Source: JAGNLV01 sp964612145 (GTDB taxonomy: Bacteria > Zixibacteria > MSB-5A5 > GN15 > FEB-12). From it: 64,000 nucleotides of DNA. The stretch covers positions 1-64,000 of the forward strand of contig CAZTBP010000004.1 of the NCBI GenBank assembly GCA_964612145.1, read 5' to 3'. A program made the translations under genes and the position numbers. Below are positions 26,712 through 36,302 of this stretch, in pieces; the stretch's first letter is position 1, and each line of letters starts with the position of its first letter. The notes below the pieces were generated by a model. That model did no database searches, was not told the origin of the DNA, and saw nothing but the letters and a program-made list of their open reading frames with translations.

Positions 26712-27485
26712 ATGACGGACCCATCAACACCCATGATTGAGGCCGACGGGATCTCCAAATACTACGGCTCGTTTGTGGCTGTTGAAGATATCACCTTCTC
26801 CATTCCCAAAGGCCAAATCGTCGCCTTCTTGGGCCCCAACGGCGCCGGGAAATCAACCACCATGAAAATCCTCACCGGATTTCTGGCCCCCAGCAAAGGC
26901 ACCGCCCGCGTCGCCGGCTACGATATCGACAAAAACCGAATCGAGGTCGCCCGACACCTCGGCTACCTTCCCGAAAACGGCCCCCTGTACGACAACATGA
27001 CTCCGCTGGAAATGCTCAAGTTCCTCGGCGAAGCCCGCGGCCTGAATGGCCGGCACCTGATCAACCGCATCGAAGCCGTCAACGAAACCTGCGCTCTGCA
27101 GCTCGTTATGGAAAAACCGATCGGCAAACTTTCCCGGGGCTACCGCCAGCGCGTCGGACTCGCCCAGGCCCTCCTGCACGAACCCGATGTCCTCATTATG
27201 GACGAACCCACCGCCGGCATGGACCCGAACCAGATCCGTGATTTCCGCACCAACATCCAGCGCCTGTCCAAAGATACCACCATCCTGCTCTCAACTCACA
27301 TCCTCCAGGAGGTCGAGGCGATCGCCGAACGCGTCCTTCTGGTCCACAGCGGGAAAATGGTCTTCGACGGCACCCCGGCGGTACTGGCCCGCGGGGGCAG
27401 CATGGAAACCAGCTTCCACCGCCTCACCCGACCGGTCGGCGACTTCCCGGCCGAACAGGAAGGAGGGCAGCCCGATGCGTCTTAA
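26712..27485 (+). CDS. ABC transporter ATP-binding protein, GldA type
   Basis: A 257-residue ATPase with Walker A 'GPNGAGKST' (about residues 43-51), signature 'LSRGYRQRVGLAQAL', Walker B 'DVLIMDEPTAGMD' and switch His in 'LLSTHILQEVEAIAERV'. The DRA-type layout and the next gene (permease fused to GldG) identify it as the ATPase of a gliding-type ABC exporter. In Bacteroidota GldA works with GldF and GldG; the transported substrate is unknown. GAGGGAG precedes the ATG. Its stop overlaps the next start by 11 nt. Confidence 0.9.
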   Translation: MTDPSTPMIEADGISKYYGSFVAVEDITFSIPKGQIVAFLGPNGAGKSTTMKILTGFLAPSKGTARVAGYDIDKNRIEVARHLGYLPENGPLYDNMTPLEMLKFLGEARGLNGRHLINRIEAVNETCALQLVMEKPIGKLSRGYRQRVGLAQALLHEPDVLIMDEPTAGMDPNQIRDFRTNIQRLSKDTTILLSTHILQEVEAIAERVLLVHSGKMVFDGTPAVLARGGSMETSFHRLTRPVGDFPAEQEGGQPDAS

Positions 27486-30150
27486 CTGGACCCTGATCAA
27501 AGTTATCGCCAAACGCAACCTGCTGTCCTACTTCGCCAGCCCGACCGGCTACGTCTTTATCACCCTGTTCATTTTCCTCAGCGCCGCCGCGGCCTTCTGG
27601 CAGGGACGGTTCTTTGCCAATAACCTGGCCAACCTCGACCAACTCATAGATTTCTTCCCGTATCTCCTGCTGTTCTTTGTACCCGCCCTCACCATGGGCG
27701 TCTGGGCCGACGAACGACAGCGCGGAACCGACGAGCTCCTGCTGACCCTCCCGGCCACCGACCTCGAAATCGTCGCCGGCAAATATCTCGCCGTCCTCGG
27801 AATCTACACCGCTTCGATCATCGTCTCCCTCTCACACGTGATCGTCCTGTTCTGGCTCGGCACACCGGACATCGGCCTCATGTTCGCCAACTACGTCGGC
27901 TTCTGGTTTACCGGCGCGGCCCTCCTGGCACTCGGGATGCTCGCCTCACTGCTGGTCACCAACGCCACCGTCGCCTTCATCCTCGGTGCCCTGCTCTGTT
28001 CCTTCTTCGTGTTTATCGATTCCGCCACCTGGGTTGTCAGCGAATCCTTCCAGCGCTTCCTCGCACCGCTCGGAATCGCCGCCCACCTCAACGACTTCGG
28101 CCGGGGCATGATCAGCTTTTCGTCGATCCTCTACTTCCTCTCAATCATCGGCGTCGTGCTCTACCTGAACGTCATCCTGATCGGCCGACGGCACTGGCCC
28201 GCCGAAGCCGGCGGCTACAAATTCTGGATGCACCACCTCGTCCGGGGTGTCGCTTTGGTCGTGGCCGTAATCTCCTTCAATTCGCTTTTTTCCTTCGCCT
28301 CGGTAAGACTCGATGTCACCGCCGAACAGCTCCACTCCCTCTCCGATGAAACCGAGAACCTCCTCGACGAGATCTCCTCTGATCGCCCGGTATTCATCCA
28401 GGCCTACATCTCCCCCGAGGTACCCCGGGCCGTGGTCGAAACCCGCGCTAACCTCCTGGGCAAACTCCAGGAACTCGACGCCGTCGGCGGCGACAAAGTA
28501 GAACTGCTCATTCACGACACCGAGCCGTTCACCGAGGAAGCCCGCGACGCCCGCGAAAAATTCGGCATCACCCCGCGCTCCATCATGACCACCGAAAGCG
28601 CCCGCACTACCACCAGCGACATCTTCATGGGCATCGCCTTCACCAGCGGCCCGCGCGAAGAAGTCATCCCGTTTATGGAACGCGGCCTGCCGGTCGAATA
28701 CGAACTGGTCCGCTCGATCCGCGTCGCCGCCAATACCAACCGCAAACGCATCGGCGTCCTCACAACCGCGGCCAAAGTATTTGGCGGCTTCAATTTCCAA
28801 TCTATGAATACAACCCCTCCCTGGCCCATCGTTGAAGAACTCAAAAAGCAATACGAAGTCGTCCAGGTCGACCCGGCTCAACCGATCCCGACCGACATCG
28901 ACGGCCTCCTGGCCGTCCTCCCGTCGTCACTCCCGCAGAACCAGATGAACAACCTGCTGGACTACGTCCTCGACGGCAACCCAACCCTGTTGCTGGTCGA
29001 CCCGCTCCCCGCGTTCAATGTTGGCCTCGCCCCGATGTTGCCGGCCGAGGCCGCCCAGTCCAACCCCTTCATGGCCCAGCAACAGCCTCAGCCCGAACCC
29101 AAAGGCGATATCCGCTCATTCATGAGCGCTATCGGCCTCAACTGGGACCCCGGCCAGGTCCTCTGGGACGCCTACAACCCGCACCCGGACTTCCAGGAAC
29201 TCCCCCCCGAGGTCCTCTTTATCAGCCGCAACAACGAAACGACCAACGCCTTCAACGATATGTACCCCGCCACCGACGGCCTCCAGGAAGCCGTCCTCAT
29301 CTACGCCGGTTACATGTTCAAGGCTCTCGAAACTCCCTTCGAATTCCAGGACCTCATGCGCTCCGGACGCCTCTCCGGGGCACTGCCGTTCCAGCAGCTG
29401 GTCCGTCGCGGCATGTTCGGCATGGGCTTCTCCATCAACCCGAACCCGCACCGCACGCCCACCGGCGAGACCTACGCCGTCGCCGCCCGCCTGCTCGGGT
29501 CCGGTGATGTTACCGTCAATGGCTCCAGCCGACCATCGAGCATCAACACCATCGTCATATCCGATATCGATTTCATCACCGACCAGTTCTTTGCCATCCG
29601 AAGCCAGGGTGTCGAAAACCTGAACTTCGACAACATCCCCCTCTTTCTCAACTGCATGGACATGCTCGTGAATGACTCCTCCTTCATCGCCCTGCGCAGC
29701 AAACGCGTCAGCCACCGCACGCTCGAACGCGTCGAAGAACAAACACAGGAATTCATCGAGCGCCGCATCGAACGGGAAAAAGAAGCCGAGCAGGAAGCCC
29801 AGCGTGCACTCTCCGAGGCCCAGCAGCGGCTTACGCAAAAAGTCAACGAGGTCCGCAACCGGGCCGACCTTGACCAGCGCACCAAACAAATCATGGCCCA
29901 GAATCTGCAGGAAGTCGAAAACCGACGGTTCGAGGTCCTCAAGACCAACATCGAGGCCGAAAAGCAAGCCACCATTGCCGCGGCCAAAGAGGACATGGAA
30001 TCAGCCATACGAAAAATCCAGACCCGCATCAAAATTCTCGCTGTTCTCCTGCCACCGATACCGGTCCTGATTGTCGGTGTCGTTATCTTTGTCCGCCGAC
30101 GAAAACGTGAACAGGAAGGCGCTGTTGCCGCCCGGAGATTGAGGAGCTAA
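27475..30150 (+). CDS. GldF-GldG fusion: ABC-2 permease joined to an auxiliary extracytoplasmic domain
   Basis: The start at ATG 27475 (AGGAGGG upstream) fits; the open frame further 5' is only a shadow of the ATPase gene. The 891-residue protein begins with a six-helix ABC-2 permease (about 1-240; 'LLSYFASPTGYVF', 'WADERQRGTDELLLTLP'), as in GldF. After a membrane helix near 255-275 comes the GldG/ABC-type uncharacterised region ('SLSDETENLLDEI', about 285-780), with a Met/Gln/Pro-rich linker near 520-545. A charged coiled coil (about 755-850) leads to a C-terminal helix and an Arg/Lys-rich cytoplasmic tail. In Bacteroidota GldF and GldG are usually separate proteins, so the fusion is notable. 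Confidence 0.9.
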   Translation: MRLNWTLIKVIAKRNLLSYFASPTGYVFITLFIFLSAAAAFWQGRFFANNLANLDQLIDFFPYLLLFFVPALTMGVWADERQRGTDELLLTLPATDLEIVAGKYLAVLGIYTASIIVSLSHVIVLFWLGTPDIGLMFANYVGFWFTGAALLALGMLASLLVTNATVAFILGALLCSFFVFIDSATWVVSESFQRFLAPLGIAAHLNDFGRGMISFSSILYFLSIIGVVLYLNVILIGRRHWPAEAGGYKFWMHHLVRGVALVVAVISFNSLFSFASVRLDVTAEQLHSLSDETENLLDEISSDRPVFIQAYISPEVPRAVVETRANLLGKLQELDAVGGDKVELLIHDTEPFTEEARDAREKFGITPRSIMTTESARTTTSDIFMGIAFTSGPREEVIPFMERGLPVEYELVRSIRVAANTNRKRIGVLTTAAKVFGGFNFQSMNTTPPWPIVEELKKQYEVVQVDPAQPIPTDIDGLLAVLPSSLPQNQMNNLLDYVLDGNPTLLLVDPLPAFNVGLAPMLPAEAAQSNPFMAQQQPQPEPKGDIRSFMSAIGLNWDPGQVLWDAYNPHPDFQELPPEVLFISRNNETTNAFNDMYPATDGLQEAVLIYAGYMFKALETPFEFQDLMRSGRLSGALPFQQLVRRGMFGMGFSINPNPHRTPTGETYAVAARLLGSGDVTVNGSSRPSSINTIVISDIDFITDQFFAIRSQGVENLNFDNIPLFLNCMDMLVNDSSFIALRSKRVSHRTLERVEEQTQEFIERRIEREKEAEQEAQRALSEAQQRLTQKVNEVRNRADLDQRTKQIMAQNLQEVENRRFEVLKTNIEAEKQATIAAAKEDMESAIRKIQTRIKILAVLLPPIPVLIVGVVIFVRRRKREQEGAVAARRLRS

Positions 30151-30153
30151 GCC

Positions 30154-31509
30154 ATGACTGAAACCAACAAGACTCTCGTGTTTGTAGGGGCGGCCGTGGT
30201 ACTCGCCCTGCTGGCGATCCTGCTGTCTCCATCGCCGCCGCAGCCCGAAGAATTCTCCGATCAGGGAGAACCGTTTTTTCCCGAATTCACTGACCCCAAC
30301 GCCGCCCGCACCCTCGAAGTGATCGAGTTCGATCCCGAAACCGGCGCCACCAGCGCCTTCAAAGTTACCTTCGAAAACGGCCGCTGGGTCATCCCGTCGC
30401 ACCATAACTACCCCGCCGATGCCGCCGAACAACTGGCCCAGACCGCCGCCGGCGTGATCGACATCGCCCGCGATGACTTCCGCTCCGACAACGTCGCCGA
30501 CTACGAAACCCTCGGCGTCGTCGACCCGCTGACCGAAACTGCCGGTCTCACCGGCCGCGGCAAGCGCGTTACCATCAAAGGAAGCGGGGGAGAAGTCCTC
30601 GCCGACCTCATCTTCGGCAACGAGGTCGAAAACCGACCACAGTTCCGCTACGTCCGGCACCCCGAGGAAAAACGGGTCTATGCCGCCAACGTCGAAATCG
30701 ACATCTCCACCCGCTTCGCCGACTGGATTAACCAGGACCTCCTCGAAGTTGCCCAATCCGACATCAGCGGCATCGAGATCAACGACTACTCCATCAACGA
30801 ACGTACCCGGTCGGTCAACCGCCGCGACCGCGTCGTCCTCGAACTGAAGTCCGGAACCTGGACCATCCCCGGCCTGTCATCCTCACAAACCGTTGATTCA
30901 GCCACCGTCGACTCCATGCTCACCACCATAGACGCCCTGCACATCGTCGGCGTACGACCCAAACCGGAAGGCCTCTCCGCTTCACTGAAAGCCGAAACCG
31001 AAACCGGCCAGCTCTCCAACGCCGATATGCACTCCCTCCAGAGCAAAGGGTTCTATCTCAGCCGCGACGGCGCCCTGATGTCCAACGAAGGCGAACTGCT
31101 GGTGAAGACCAAAGACGCACTCGAATACACCCTCCGCTTCGGCGAGGTCGTCTACGGCTCCGGCCTGTCCGCCACCGCCGGAACCGATACCACCGGGACC
31201 GACCGATCCGGAGCCCAAAACCAGTACCTGTTCGTAACCGTGCGCTTTGTCCCCGAAGCCATGCCCGAGCCGCCCAGACCGGCCGATACCTCGTTTGTCA
31301 CTAAACCCGACAGCCTGCGCACCGAAGCCGAAAAACAGGCCGCCGAACAGCTCAGCATCTGGAAAGACTGGCAGCGCGATGTCGAGCAGGTGCAGCAGAA
31401 AGCCCAGCAACTCAATGACCGCTTCGCCGACTGGTACTACGTCATCGACCACGACAGTTTCCGGAAACTCCACAAGCGCCGCGGCGAACTGGTCGTCGCC
31501 TCCTCGTAA
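30154..31509 (+). CDS. DUF4340 domain protein, membrane-anchored
   Basis: A 451-residue protein with an N-terminal membrane helix (about 7-26) and a large extracytoplasmic part. Segments such as 'VTFENGRWVIPSHHNYPAD', 'YETLGVVDPLTE' and 'ADLIFGNEVENRPQFRYVR' are typical of DUF4340. A coiled-coil-like stretch of Glu/Gln/Lys lies near residues 390-425. DUF4340 genes habitually follow GldG-type genes, as here (3 nt gap), so it is likely an accessory subunit of the same exporter. The molecular role of the domain is not established. Confidence 0.88.
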   Translation: MTETNKTLVFVGAAVVLALLAILLSPSPPQPEEFSDQGEPFFPEFTDPNAARTLEVIEFDPETGATSAFKVTFENGRWVIPSHHNYPADAAEQLAQTAAGVIDIARDDFRSDNVADYETLGVVDPLTETAGLTGRGKRVTIKGSGGEVLADLIFGNEVENRPQFRYVRHPEEKRVYAANVEIDISTRFADWINQDLLEVAQSDISGIEINDYSINERTRSVNRRDRVVLELKSGTWTIPGLSSSQTVDSATVDSMLTTIDALHIVGVRPKPEGLSASLKAETETGQLSNADMHSLQSKGFYLSRDGALMSNEGELLVKTKDALEYTLRFGEVVYGSGLSATAGTDTTGTDRSGAQNQYLFVTVRFVPEAMPEPPRPADTSFVTKPDSLRTEAEKQAAEQLSIWKDWQRDVEQVQQKAQQLNDRFADWYYVIDHDSFRKLHKRRGELVVASS

Positions 31510-31558
31510 TAGCGGAGGGAATCACGAACATTGGAGAACACTGACTATTACACGCGAA

Positions 31559-31588
31559 AAAACCGCCGCGAACCACGGCGGTTTTCCA
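31559..31588 (+). terminator. rho-independent terminator of the gld-type operon
   Basis: AAACCGCCG / CGGCGGTTT stem with a 7-nt loop (CGAACCA) ending in TTTTCC, about 50 nt after the DUF4340 stop. The A-run on the other side could make it work in both directions, also serving the convergent epimerase gene. Confidence 0.8.
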
Positions 31589-31661
31589 TTTACAACATTT
31601 TTACGCCAAGTCACACTGAGCCCAGTCAAAGGGTGACTGCTCTACCGAGCGACTCACCCCC

Positions 31662-32720
31662 CTACATAAACTTCTTCACGATCTTCAGCACCCCCTGATC
31701 CCAGCCGACCCGATGCGTCACACCCGGCTTGACCGACTGAAGCTCATCCTTGTGCTCCAAATACCACTTGTGCGATGAAATCAGCGCATCCTCATTAGAG
31801 AAATTCGCCTTCCAGCCCAACTTATCCTCTATCTTCTTGGTCGATACGTACGAATCCTTGTCCGCCGTTCCGTAAATCCACCTGTACAGCGGCGAGATCT
31901 TCAAAAACTCAAAGACCGCCAGCGTCCCCTTCACCAGCTTGGCCGGCGTCGGCTGCACCCGCGCCCCCGACCCCGCAAACTCACACAACGCCCCCACATC
32001 CAGCTTCACCTTTTCAAAATGCTGCGCGCCGACATTGAACACGTCATTCGCCAGCTTCGGATCAACCGTCCCGGCTAAATAAATCGCCTCGACCAAATCC
32101 GTCACCTCGAGCAACTGGTACAAATTCTCACCCTTGCCGATAATAGGAATACGCTTACCGGAATCAACCCAGTCGTACAAAATCTGGAATACCCCCAGCC
32201 GCGCCGTACCGATAAACGTCTTCGGACGAATCACCGTCACACACATCCCCTCGTCACGAAACTCGGCACAAATCTTCTCACCCTCGATCTTGGTCTCACC
32301 ATACGGCCCCACCCCGATCATCGGGTCCTCCTCGGTCAGCGGGTGCTTTTCCGGCACACCGTACACTGCCGTCGAACTGACAAAAATAAACCGCTCGACA
32401 TTGCACTTGCGCGCCTGCTCCAGAGTATTGCGAAGCCCCGAAATGTTGGTCGAATATATCTCCTGGCAGCTCCACAGCGGAAGCGCCGCCGCACAGTGTA
32501 TTATGACATCTATCTTGTTATCGTGAATCAGCCGATACATCCCGTCCGCATCCCGTACATCCTGAGTCACCAGAAGCGCCCCCTCCGGATATTCCCCCTC
32601 AAAAAACGGCGCGATATCGTTCAGCGCCATAAACGCCACCCCCCGATGCTGAAGATTCTGCGCCAGGTGATAACCGAGATAGCCGGCCCCGCCGGTTATG
32701 AGTACTCGTTTGCCTTCCAT
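31662..32720 (-). CDS. NAD-dependent epimerase/dehydratase (extended SDR)
   Basis: A 352-residue extended SDR. TGGAGYLG (about residues 9-16) is the nucleotide-binding motif, 'DVIIHCAAALP' near 75 follows the second strand, 'FVSSTAVYGVPEKHP' holds the catalytic Ser/Thr and 'YGETKIEGE' the YxxxK pair. The C-terminal half has the substrate-binding pattern of nucleoside-diphosphate-sugar epimerases. The substrate is unknown. It is not close in sequence to the epimerase at 3308. An AAGGATAAT site precedes the ATG. Confidence 0.9.
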   Translation of the reverse strand: MEGKRVLITGGAGYLGYHLAQNLQHRGVAFMALNDIAPFFEGEYPEGALLVTQDVRDADGMYRLIHDNKIDVIIHCAAALPLWSCQEIYSTNISGLRNTLEQARKCNVERFIFVSSTAVYGVPEKHPLTEEDPMIGVGPYGETKIEGEKICAEFRDEGMCVTVIRPKTFIGTARLGVFQILYDWVDSGKRIPIIGKGENLYQLLEVTDLVEAIYLAGTVDPKLANDVFNVGAQHFEKVKLDVGALCEFAGSGARVQPTPAKLVKGTLAVFEFLKISPLYRWIYGTADKDSYVSTKKIEDKLGWKANFSNEDALISSHKWYLEHKDELQSVKPGVTHRVGWDQGVLKIVKKFM

Positions 32721-32750
32721 ATTATCCTTACTCGATCTGTGTGTCCCTCA

Positions 32751-32779
32751 TATACAAACACCCCGCTACTGGCGGGGTG
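32751..32779 (-). terminator. probable terminator between the beta-propeller and epimerase genes
   Basis: On the minus strand CACCCCGC / GCGGGGTG forms an 8-bp stem with a 5-nt loop followed by TTTGTAT. The T-run is short, so strength is uncertain. It lies about 170 nt after the beta-propeller gene stop and just before the epimerase start. Confidence 0.5.
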
Positions 32780-32946
32780 AATGGAATATAAGCCATTTGC
32801 CCGGTTTGGCAAGACCGAAAAGCAGGGATTGAAAGCGGGATTGCCTCCCAGTCTTCACTGGTTCAGTTGATGGTGTGGTACTGAAAAGCCATCAATGAAC
32901 GGGCCTCACCTCCTTTCAGTCGTTGTGTGGATTTTGCTTCGATACT

Positions 32947-35403
32947 TCATCGCAGCAGCAGCATCTTTCTGGTCTGTGTGGTACCGTCGACCTCGAGTCG
33001 ATAAAAATAGACACCGCTGGCCACGGGCTCATTATTGACATCTTCCCCGGCCCAGACAGCCGTGTGGTTTCCGGCCGGCTGCTCGGAGTTGACCAAAGTC
33101 GTCACCAGTTGCCCGAGGACGTTGTAAATGTTCAGGCGTACTGATGAACGGGTCGGTAAGTCATATTTTATCACCGTTTCCGGGTTAAACGGATTCGGAA
33201 AGTTCTGACTGAGGACGGGTGTTTCAGGAAGTTGCGTCTGCGGGTCCTCTACGACAGCCGTAGCTGTGGGCAACTGGAGAATTTGAAAGGCCCAGTTATC
33301 TGCCAGGAAAAGATAGTCGTTGGACAGCGTGATCCCATGGGGATAACCCGGTGAATCATAATTGCCCACTTCAGGCAGCGACGGCGGATTGGAAATATCC
33401 ACAATATGAACTCCACTCCAGCCGTCACCCACATACGCATAGCTCTCATTGATATCGGCATCAAAGGTACTGGGCGCCAGCCCATATCCCCATAAGAAGT
33501 TTGGTTCTTCCGGTGCGCCGTGTAACGAAAACATTTCAAATCCCCATGGGGTGAGCGGATACAAGTTGTCCCCAACAATCTTCATTCCAGTATAGATTGA
33601 GCAGGGGTTTCCGCCTTCGCCCAGTGAATCGCACGGCGGGCCAAATTTACCGACAATCCGCGGATCGGTCAGGTCGTGAACATCGACAATCAACCCTTCC
33701 AGCAGATCCTGCGTCAGGTATACATAACCATCACGATACGCTGGCGTTCTTGGTGAGACCGGAGTAGGCTCAGTCGCCAAGACTATCGGATTTGCAGGAT
33801 CCCCAATATCGATTATAGCCAAGTCAACCGGACCACCAACTCCGGCAAAGAGAGTCGTTTGATGAGCAGTGAGGCCGCGCACAGAGCTCGGGCTGAACCG
33901 TATCACGGATACTGTCGTGGGTCTCGCGGGTTCAATCAACGACAACACTTGAATGCCAGCTGTGTCAGCTGCCACATAGAGGTATCCGTTGTGCGTTATC
34001 AGGTCCCGTGGTAATCCACCAGTCTCCAGCGAATCAACCACCACCGGATTGGTTCTATCAGTGATATCAACCGTGTAGATATCCGGGCCGACCCACGACG
34101 GCGTCATCACATAGGCATAACCGCCCGATACAGCCACATCGACAACCTCACCCGGTAGATCGTAGTATCCCGCAAGGGTCGGGCTTTGATGATCGGCAAT
34201 ATTGACAATCAGCACGTCGCGCTCATCCGCACCGGTATACGGCAGCGGTCCAATGATAGCTGGCGTCTCAGAGTTCGGTTGCGGACCCAGATCGGCAATG
34301 ACCAGCATTGTATCGTGAATCGCAACCGGACCGGCAAACGCCGGAAGCGGGAAATGACCGACACTGTCGATATTGGCCGGATTACTGATATCCAGCACTT
34401 TCAGGCCCCGCGAACCATTGGATAGAAATACCACGGAGTCGTTCGCAACATTCCAGCCTGCCTGCCCCTCAACAACCCACTGGTCCACCAGGACGATGTT
34501 GTTCGGATCGGCCACATTGTATATGGAAAAGGCCGATTCCATAGACGGGAGGAACGGCGAGAGGTCACCCACATAAAGCAGCGTATCGTCCCGGGCCAGA
34601 CGGATCTCCAACGGGAAAAAACCGGTGCTGTAGGCCGCAAGCGAATCCGGTGCGGTCGGGTCGCTCACATCGAACGTAAAGATGTACCCCCCTCCCGTGA
34701 CAAATGCCTTATCACCGGTGACTCGCACCGACAGATAATCAACGTCAGCCGAGTGATTCCCCAGCTCCGTCATTACCGATGGGTCACTTGCATTGACAAT
34801 CTGCAGCCCCTGGGCGATGCGGAAATCACCGTAGGCGACATAAAGAAGTGTATCGACGACATCGATACCGCGCGGAATCGCCCGAGTATCGAATGTCCCG
34901 GCTATGTATGCCGCTGCCGGATCAGTGATATCGATCACGTGAACCCTGCCGGTCCACCAGGCCAGATACAATAGATTGTCCCGAATCTCCATATCCAGGC
35001 TGAAACCTTCCGGGATATAGAGCTTCGATACGAACGTCGGAGCCGTTGGGTCGGCGATATTCAGCACCATCAGGCCGGTGCGCATGCCCAGGTAGGCCAG
35101 GGTGTCCTCATAGACCACATCCATGACTCCGCTCCACAGGGTGCTGCCTAAAAAAGTGGGATCATACACGCCCGTGGACTGAGATTGGGCAGTGCGCTTT
35201 GAACCAACTGTCCTTGGTCCGAAATACGGATGGTCATCGCCGGTGTACTCGTGCCACAGCACGCGGCCAGCCGGAGCCGCCTGTTGAATTGAACCGGGTT
35301 GGTCGATCTTCGCAACAGGGTGTGCCACCGGCTCCTCGGCTGCACTCACGCTGGCGAAGCTCAACAACGCTGCCGCAAGTAGAATCGTTATTGCAGGTCT
35401 CAT
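32947..35403 (-). CDS. secreted LVIVD-repeat beta-propeller protein with C-terminal sorting domain
   Basis: An 818-residue exported protein. A signal peptide (about 1-21, cleaved after SAA) is followed by repeated blades of the LVIVD type ('GLMVLNIADPTAPTFVSKLY', 'VHVIDITDPAAAYIAG' and about ten relatives up to residue 720). The last 85 residues begin with 'LSQNFPNPFNPETVIKYDLP' and end 'SGVYFYRLEVDG...KMLLLR', the FlgD-like/type IX secretion sorting tail common in FCB bacteria. It is likely a surface or released adhesion or scaffold protein. No catalytic motif is seen. The next gene downstream on this strand is an epimerase with no evident functional link. Confidence 0.92.
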   Translation of the reverse strand: MRPAITILLAAALLSFASVSAAEEPVAHPVAKIDQPGSIQQAAPAGRVLWHEYTGDDHPYFGPRTVGSKRTAQSQSTGVYDPTFLGSTLWSGVMDVVYEDTLAYLGMRTGLMVLNIADPTAPTFVSKLYIPEGFSLDMEIRDNLLYLAWWTGRVHVIDITDPAAAYIAGTFDTRAIPRGIDVVDTLLYVAYGDFRIAQGLQIVNASDPSVMTELGNHSADVDYLSVRVTGDKAFVTGGGYIFTFDVSDPTAPDSLAAYSTGFFPLEIRLARDDTLLYVGDLSPFLPSMESAFSIYNVADPNNIVLVDQWVVEGQAGWNVANDSVVFLSNGSRGLKVLDISNPANIDSVGHFPLPAFAGPVAIHDTMLVIADLGPQPNSETPAIIGPLPYTGADERDVLIVNIADHQSPTLAGYYDLPGEVVDVAVSGGYAYVMTPSWVGPDIYTVDITDRTNPVVVDSLETGGLPRDLITHNGYLYVAADTAGIQVLSLIEPARPTTVSVIRFSPSSVRGLTAHQTTLFAGVGGPVDLAIIDIGDPANPIVLATEPTPVSPRTPAYRDGYVYLTQDLLEGLIVDVHDLTDPRIVGKFGPPCDSLGEGGNPCSIYTGMKIVGDNLYPLTPWGFEMFSLHGAPEEPNFLWGYGLAPSTFDADINESYAYVGDGWSGVHIVDISNPPSLPEVGNYDSPGYPHGITLSNDYLFLADNWAFQILQLPTATAVVEDPQTQLPETPVLSQNFPNPFNPETVIKYDLPTRSSVRLNIYNVLGQLVTTLVNSEQPAGNHTAVWAGEDVNNEPVASGVYFYRLEVDGTTQTRKMLLLR

Positions 35404-35595
35404 ACTGTCCTCCCCTCGTTAGGTTCTGGTTTCTGCCCGTGGTCTTAGCACATCGGTACCGATGCGGCACCAGATGCATATAAGACCGTCCCGGGTCGGC
35501 GGAAGCCGGTACGACCAGCGGCGGGGATTGGTGTGCAAAAAGTCCCTCTGTGTAGGGACGTTTTAGCCACCGTTTCCGTAAAATAATTTCTATCC

Positions 35596-35627
35596 AAAAA
35601 AAACGGCGGGCACATTCGCCCGCCGTT
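35596..35627 (-). terminator. rho-independent terminator of the glutaredoxin-like gene
   Basis: On the minus strand AACGGCGGGC / GCCCGCCGTT forms a perfect 10-bp stem with a 6-nt loop, followed by eight T (35596-35603). It sits about 30 nt after the stop at 35657. The stretch 35404-35595 holds the beta-propeller gene's upstream region with no other feature seen. Confidence 0.88.
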
Positions 35628-35656
35628 CTAATTTACCATTGTCGTTGCTGTTCTCC

Positions 35657-36160
35657 CTACGCCCCCCCGACCAACCGCTCCATCAACTCCAGCGGCGGAT
35701 CAAACAACCGCGCCCGCCCCGGAAAATCAACCGAGGGCGCCACCTTCTTGCCACCCGCCCACAACCCGAGCCGACGCCCGGCTTCACGATCCTCATCGAT
35801 ATTCACCGTCTCAAATTCAAAATTGCGCTGCGTCAGCCAGTATTTCAAACGCTCACACGCCTCACACTTGCCGACATGATAAATGACCGGCCTCGGCAAT
35901 GACTCCGCTGCCACCACCACATCACCCATAAACCGCGCAAACATCTCACGGCTCGGATTAAATACTGTCGCCAGAATCTTCTCATCCCCGATCCGCAGCA
36001 CAGGGTAGAGGCTCTCGTCCCCCCCCGTAAACGCCTCGGCCTCACGGCGGGCGGTCGTATCGGTCTCAACATCCACCGTTTCAACGTGGGCATATTTCTC
36101 CAACGGCAACTTGCCGTTGAGATCGCCCCGGTGATACAAGACCACTCGTTCACCCGACAT
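35657..36160 (-). CDS. tandem glutaredoxin-like protein
   Basis: A 167-residue cytoplasmic protein made of two thioredoxin-fold halves. The second half (about 90-165) is a glutaredoxin-like domain: 'PVIYHVGKCEACERLKYWL' with CEAC (Cys99, Cys102), 'FETVNIDEDREAGRRLG', and 'KKVAPSVDF' supplying the cis-proline. The first half (about 5-85) follows the same strand-helix plan but lacks any cysteine pair, so it may be a degenerate domain for partner binding. A dithiol oxidoreductase role is likely. An AAAGGAG site precedes the ATG. It stands alone between two terminators. Confidence 0.8.
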   Translation of the reverse strand: MSGERVVLYHRGDLNGKLPLEKYAHVETVDVETDTTARREAEAFTGGDESLYPVLRIGDEKILATVFNPSREMFARFMGDVVVAAESLPRPVIYHVGKCEACERLKYWLTQRNFEFETVNIDEDREAGRRLGLWAGGKKVAPSVDFPGRARLFDPPLELMERLVGGA

Positions 36161-36241
36161 GATAGGCTCCTTTCGTTGGGATTCAATAGGTCTATTTAAT
36201 CAACGATCCCACGCCGCAAAAGGTTTCCCAACCCAACCCCC

Positions 36242-36274
36242 AAAAAAACAAGCGGAGCCCCAAAGAGCTCCGCT
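36242..36274 (-). terminator. rho-independent terminator of the M14 peptidase gene
   Basis: On the minus strand AGCGGAGC / GCTCCGCT with an 8-nt loop is followed by TGTTTTTTT. It lies about 30 nt after the stop at 36303. Confidence 0.85.
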
Positions 36275-36302
36275 CCAAATAACCTAACCATCTACGATTC
36301 AA

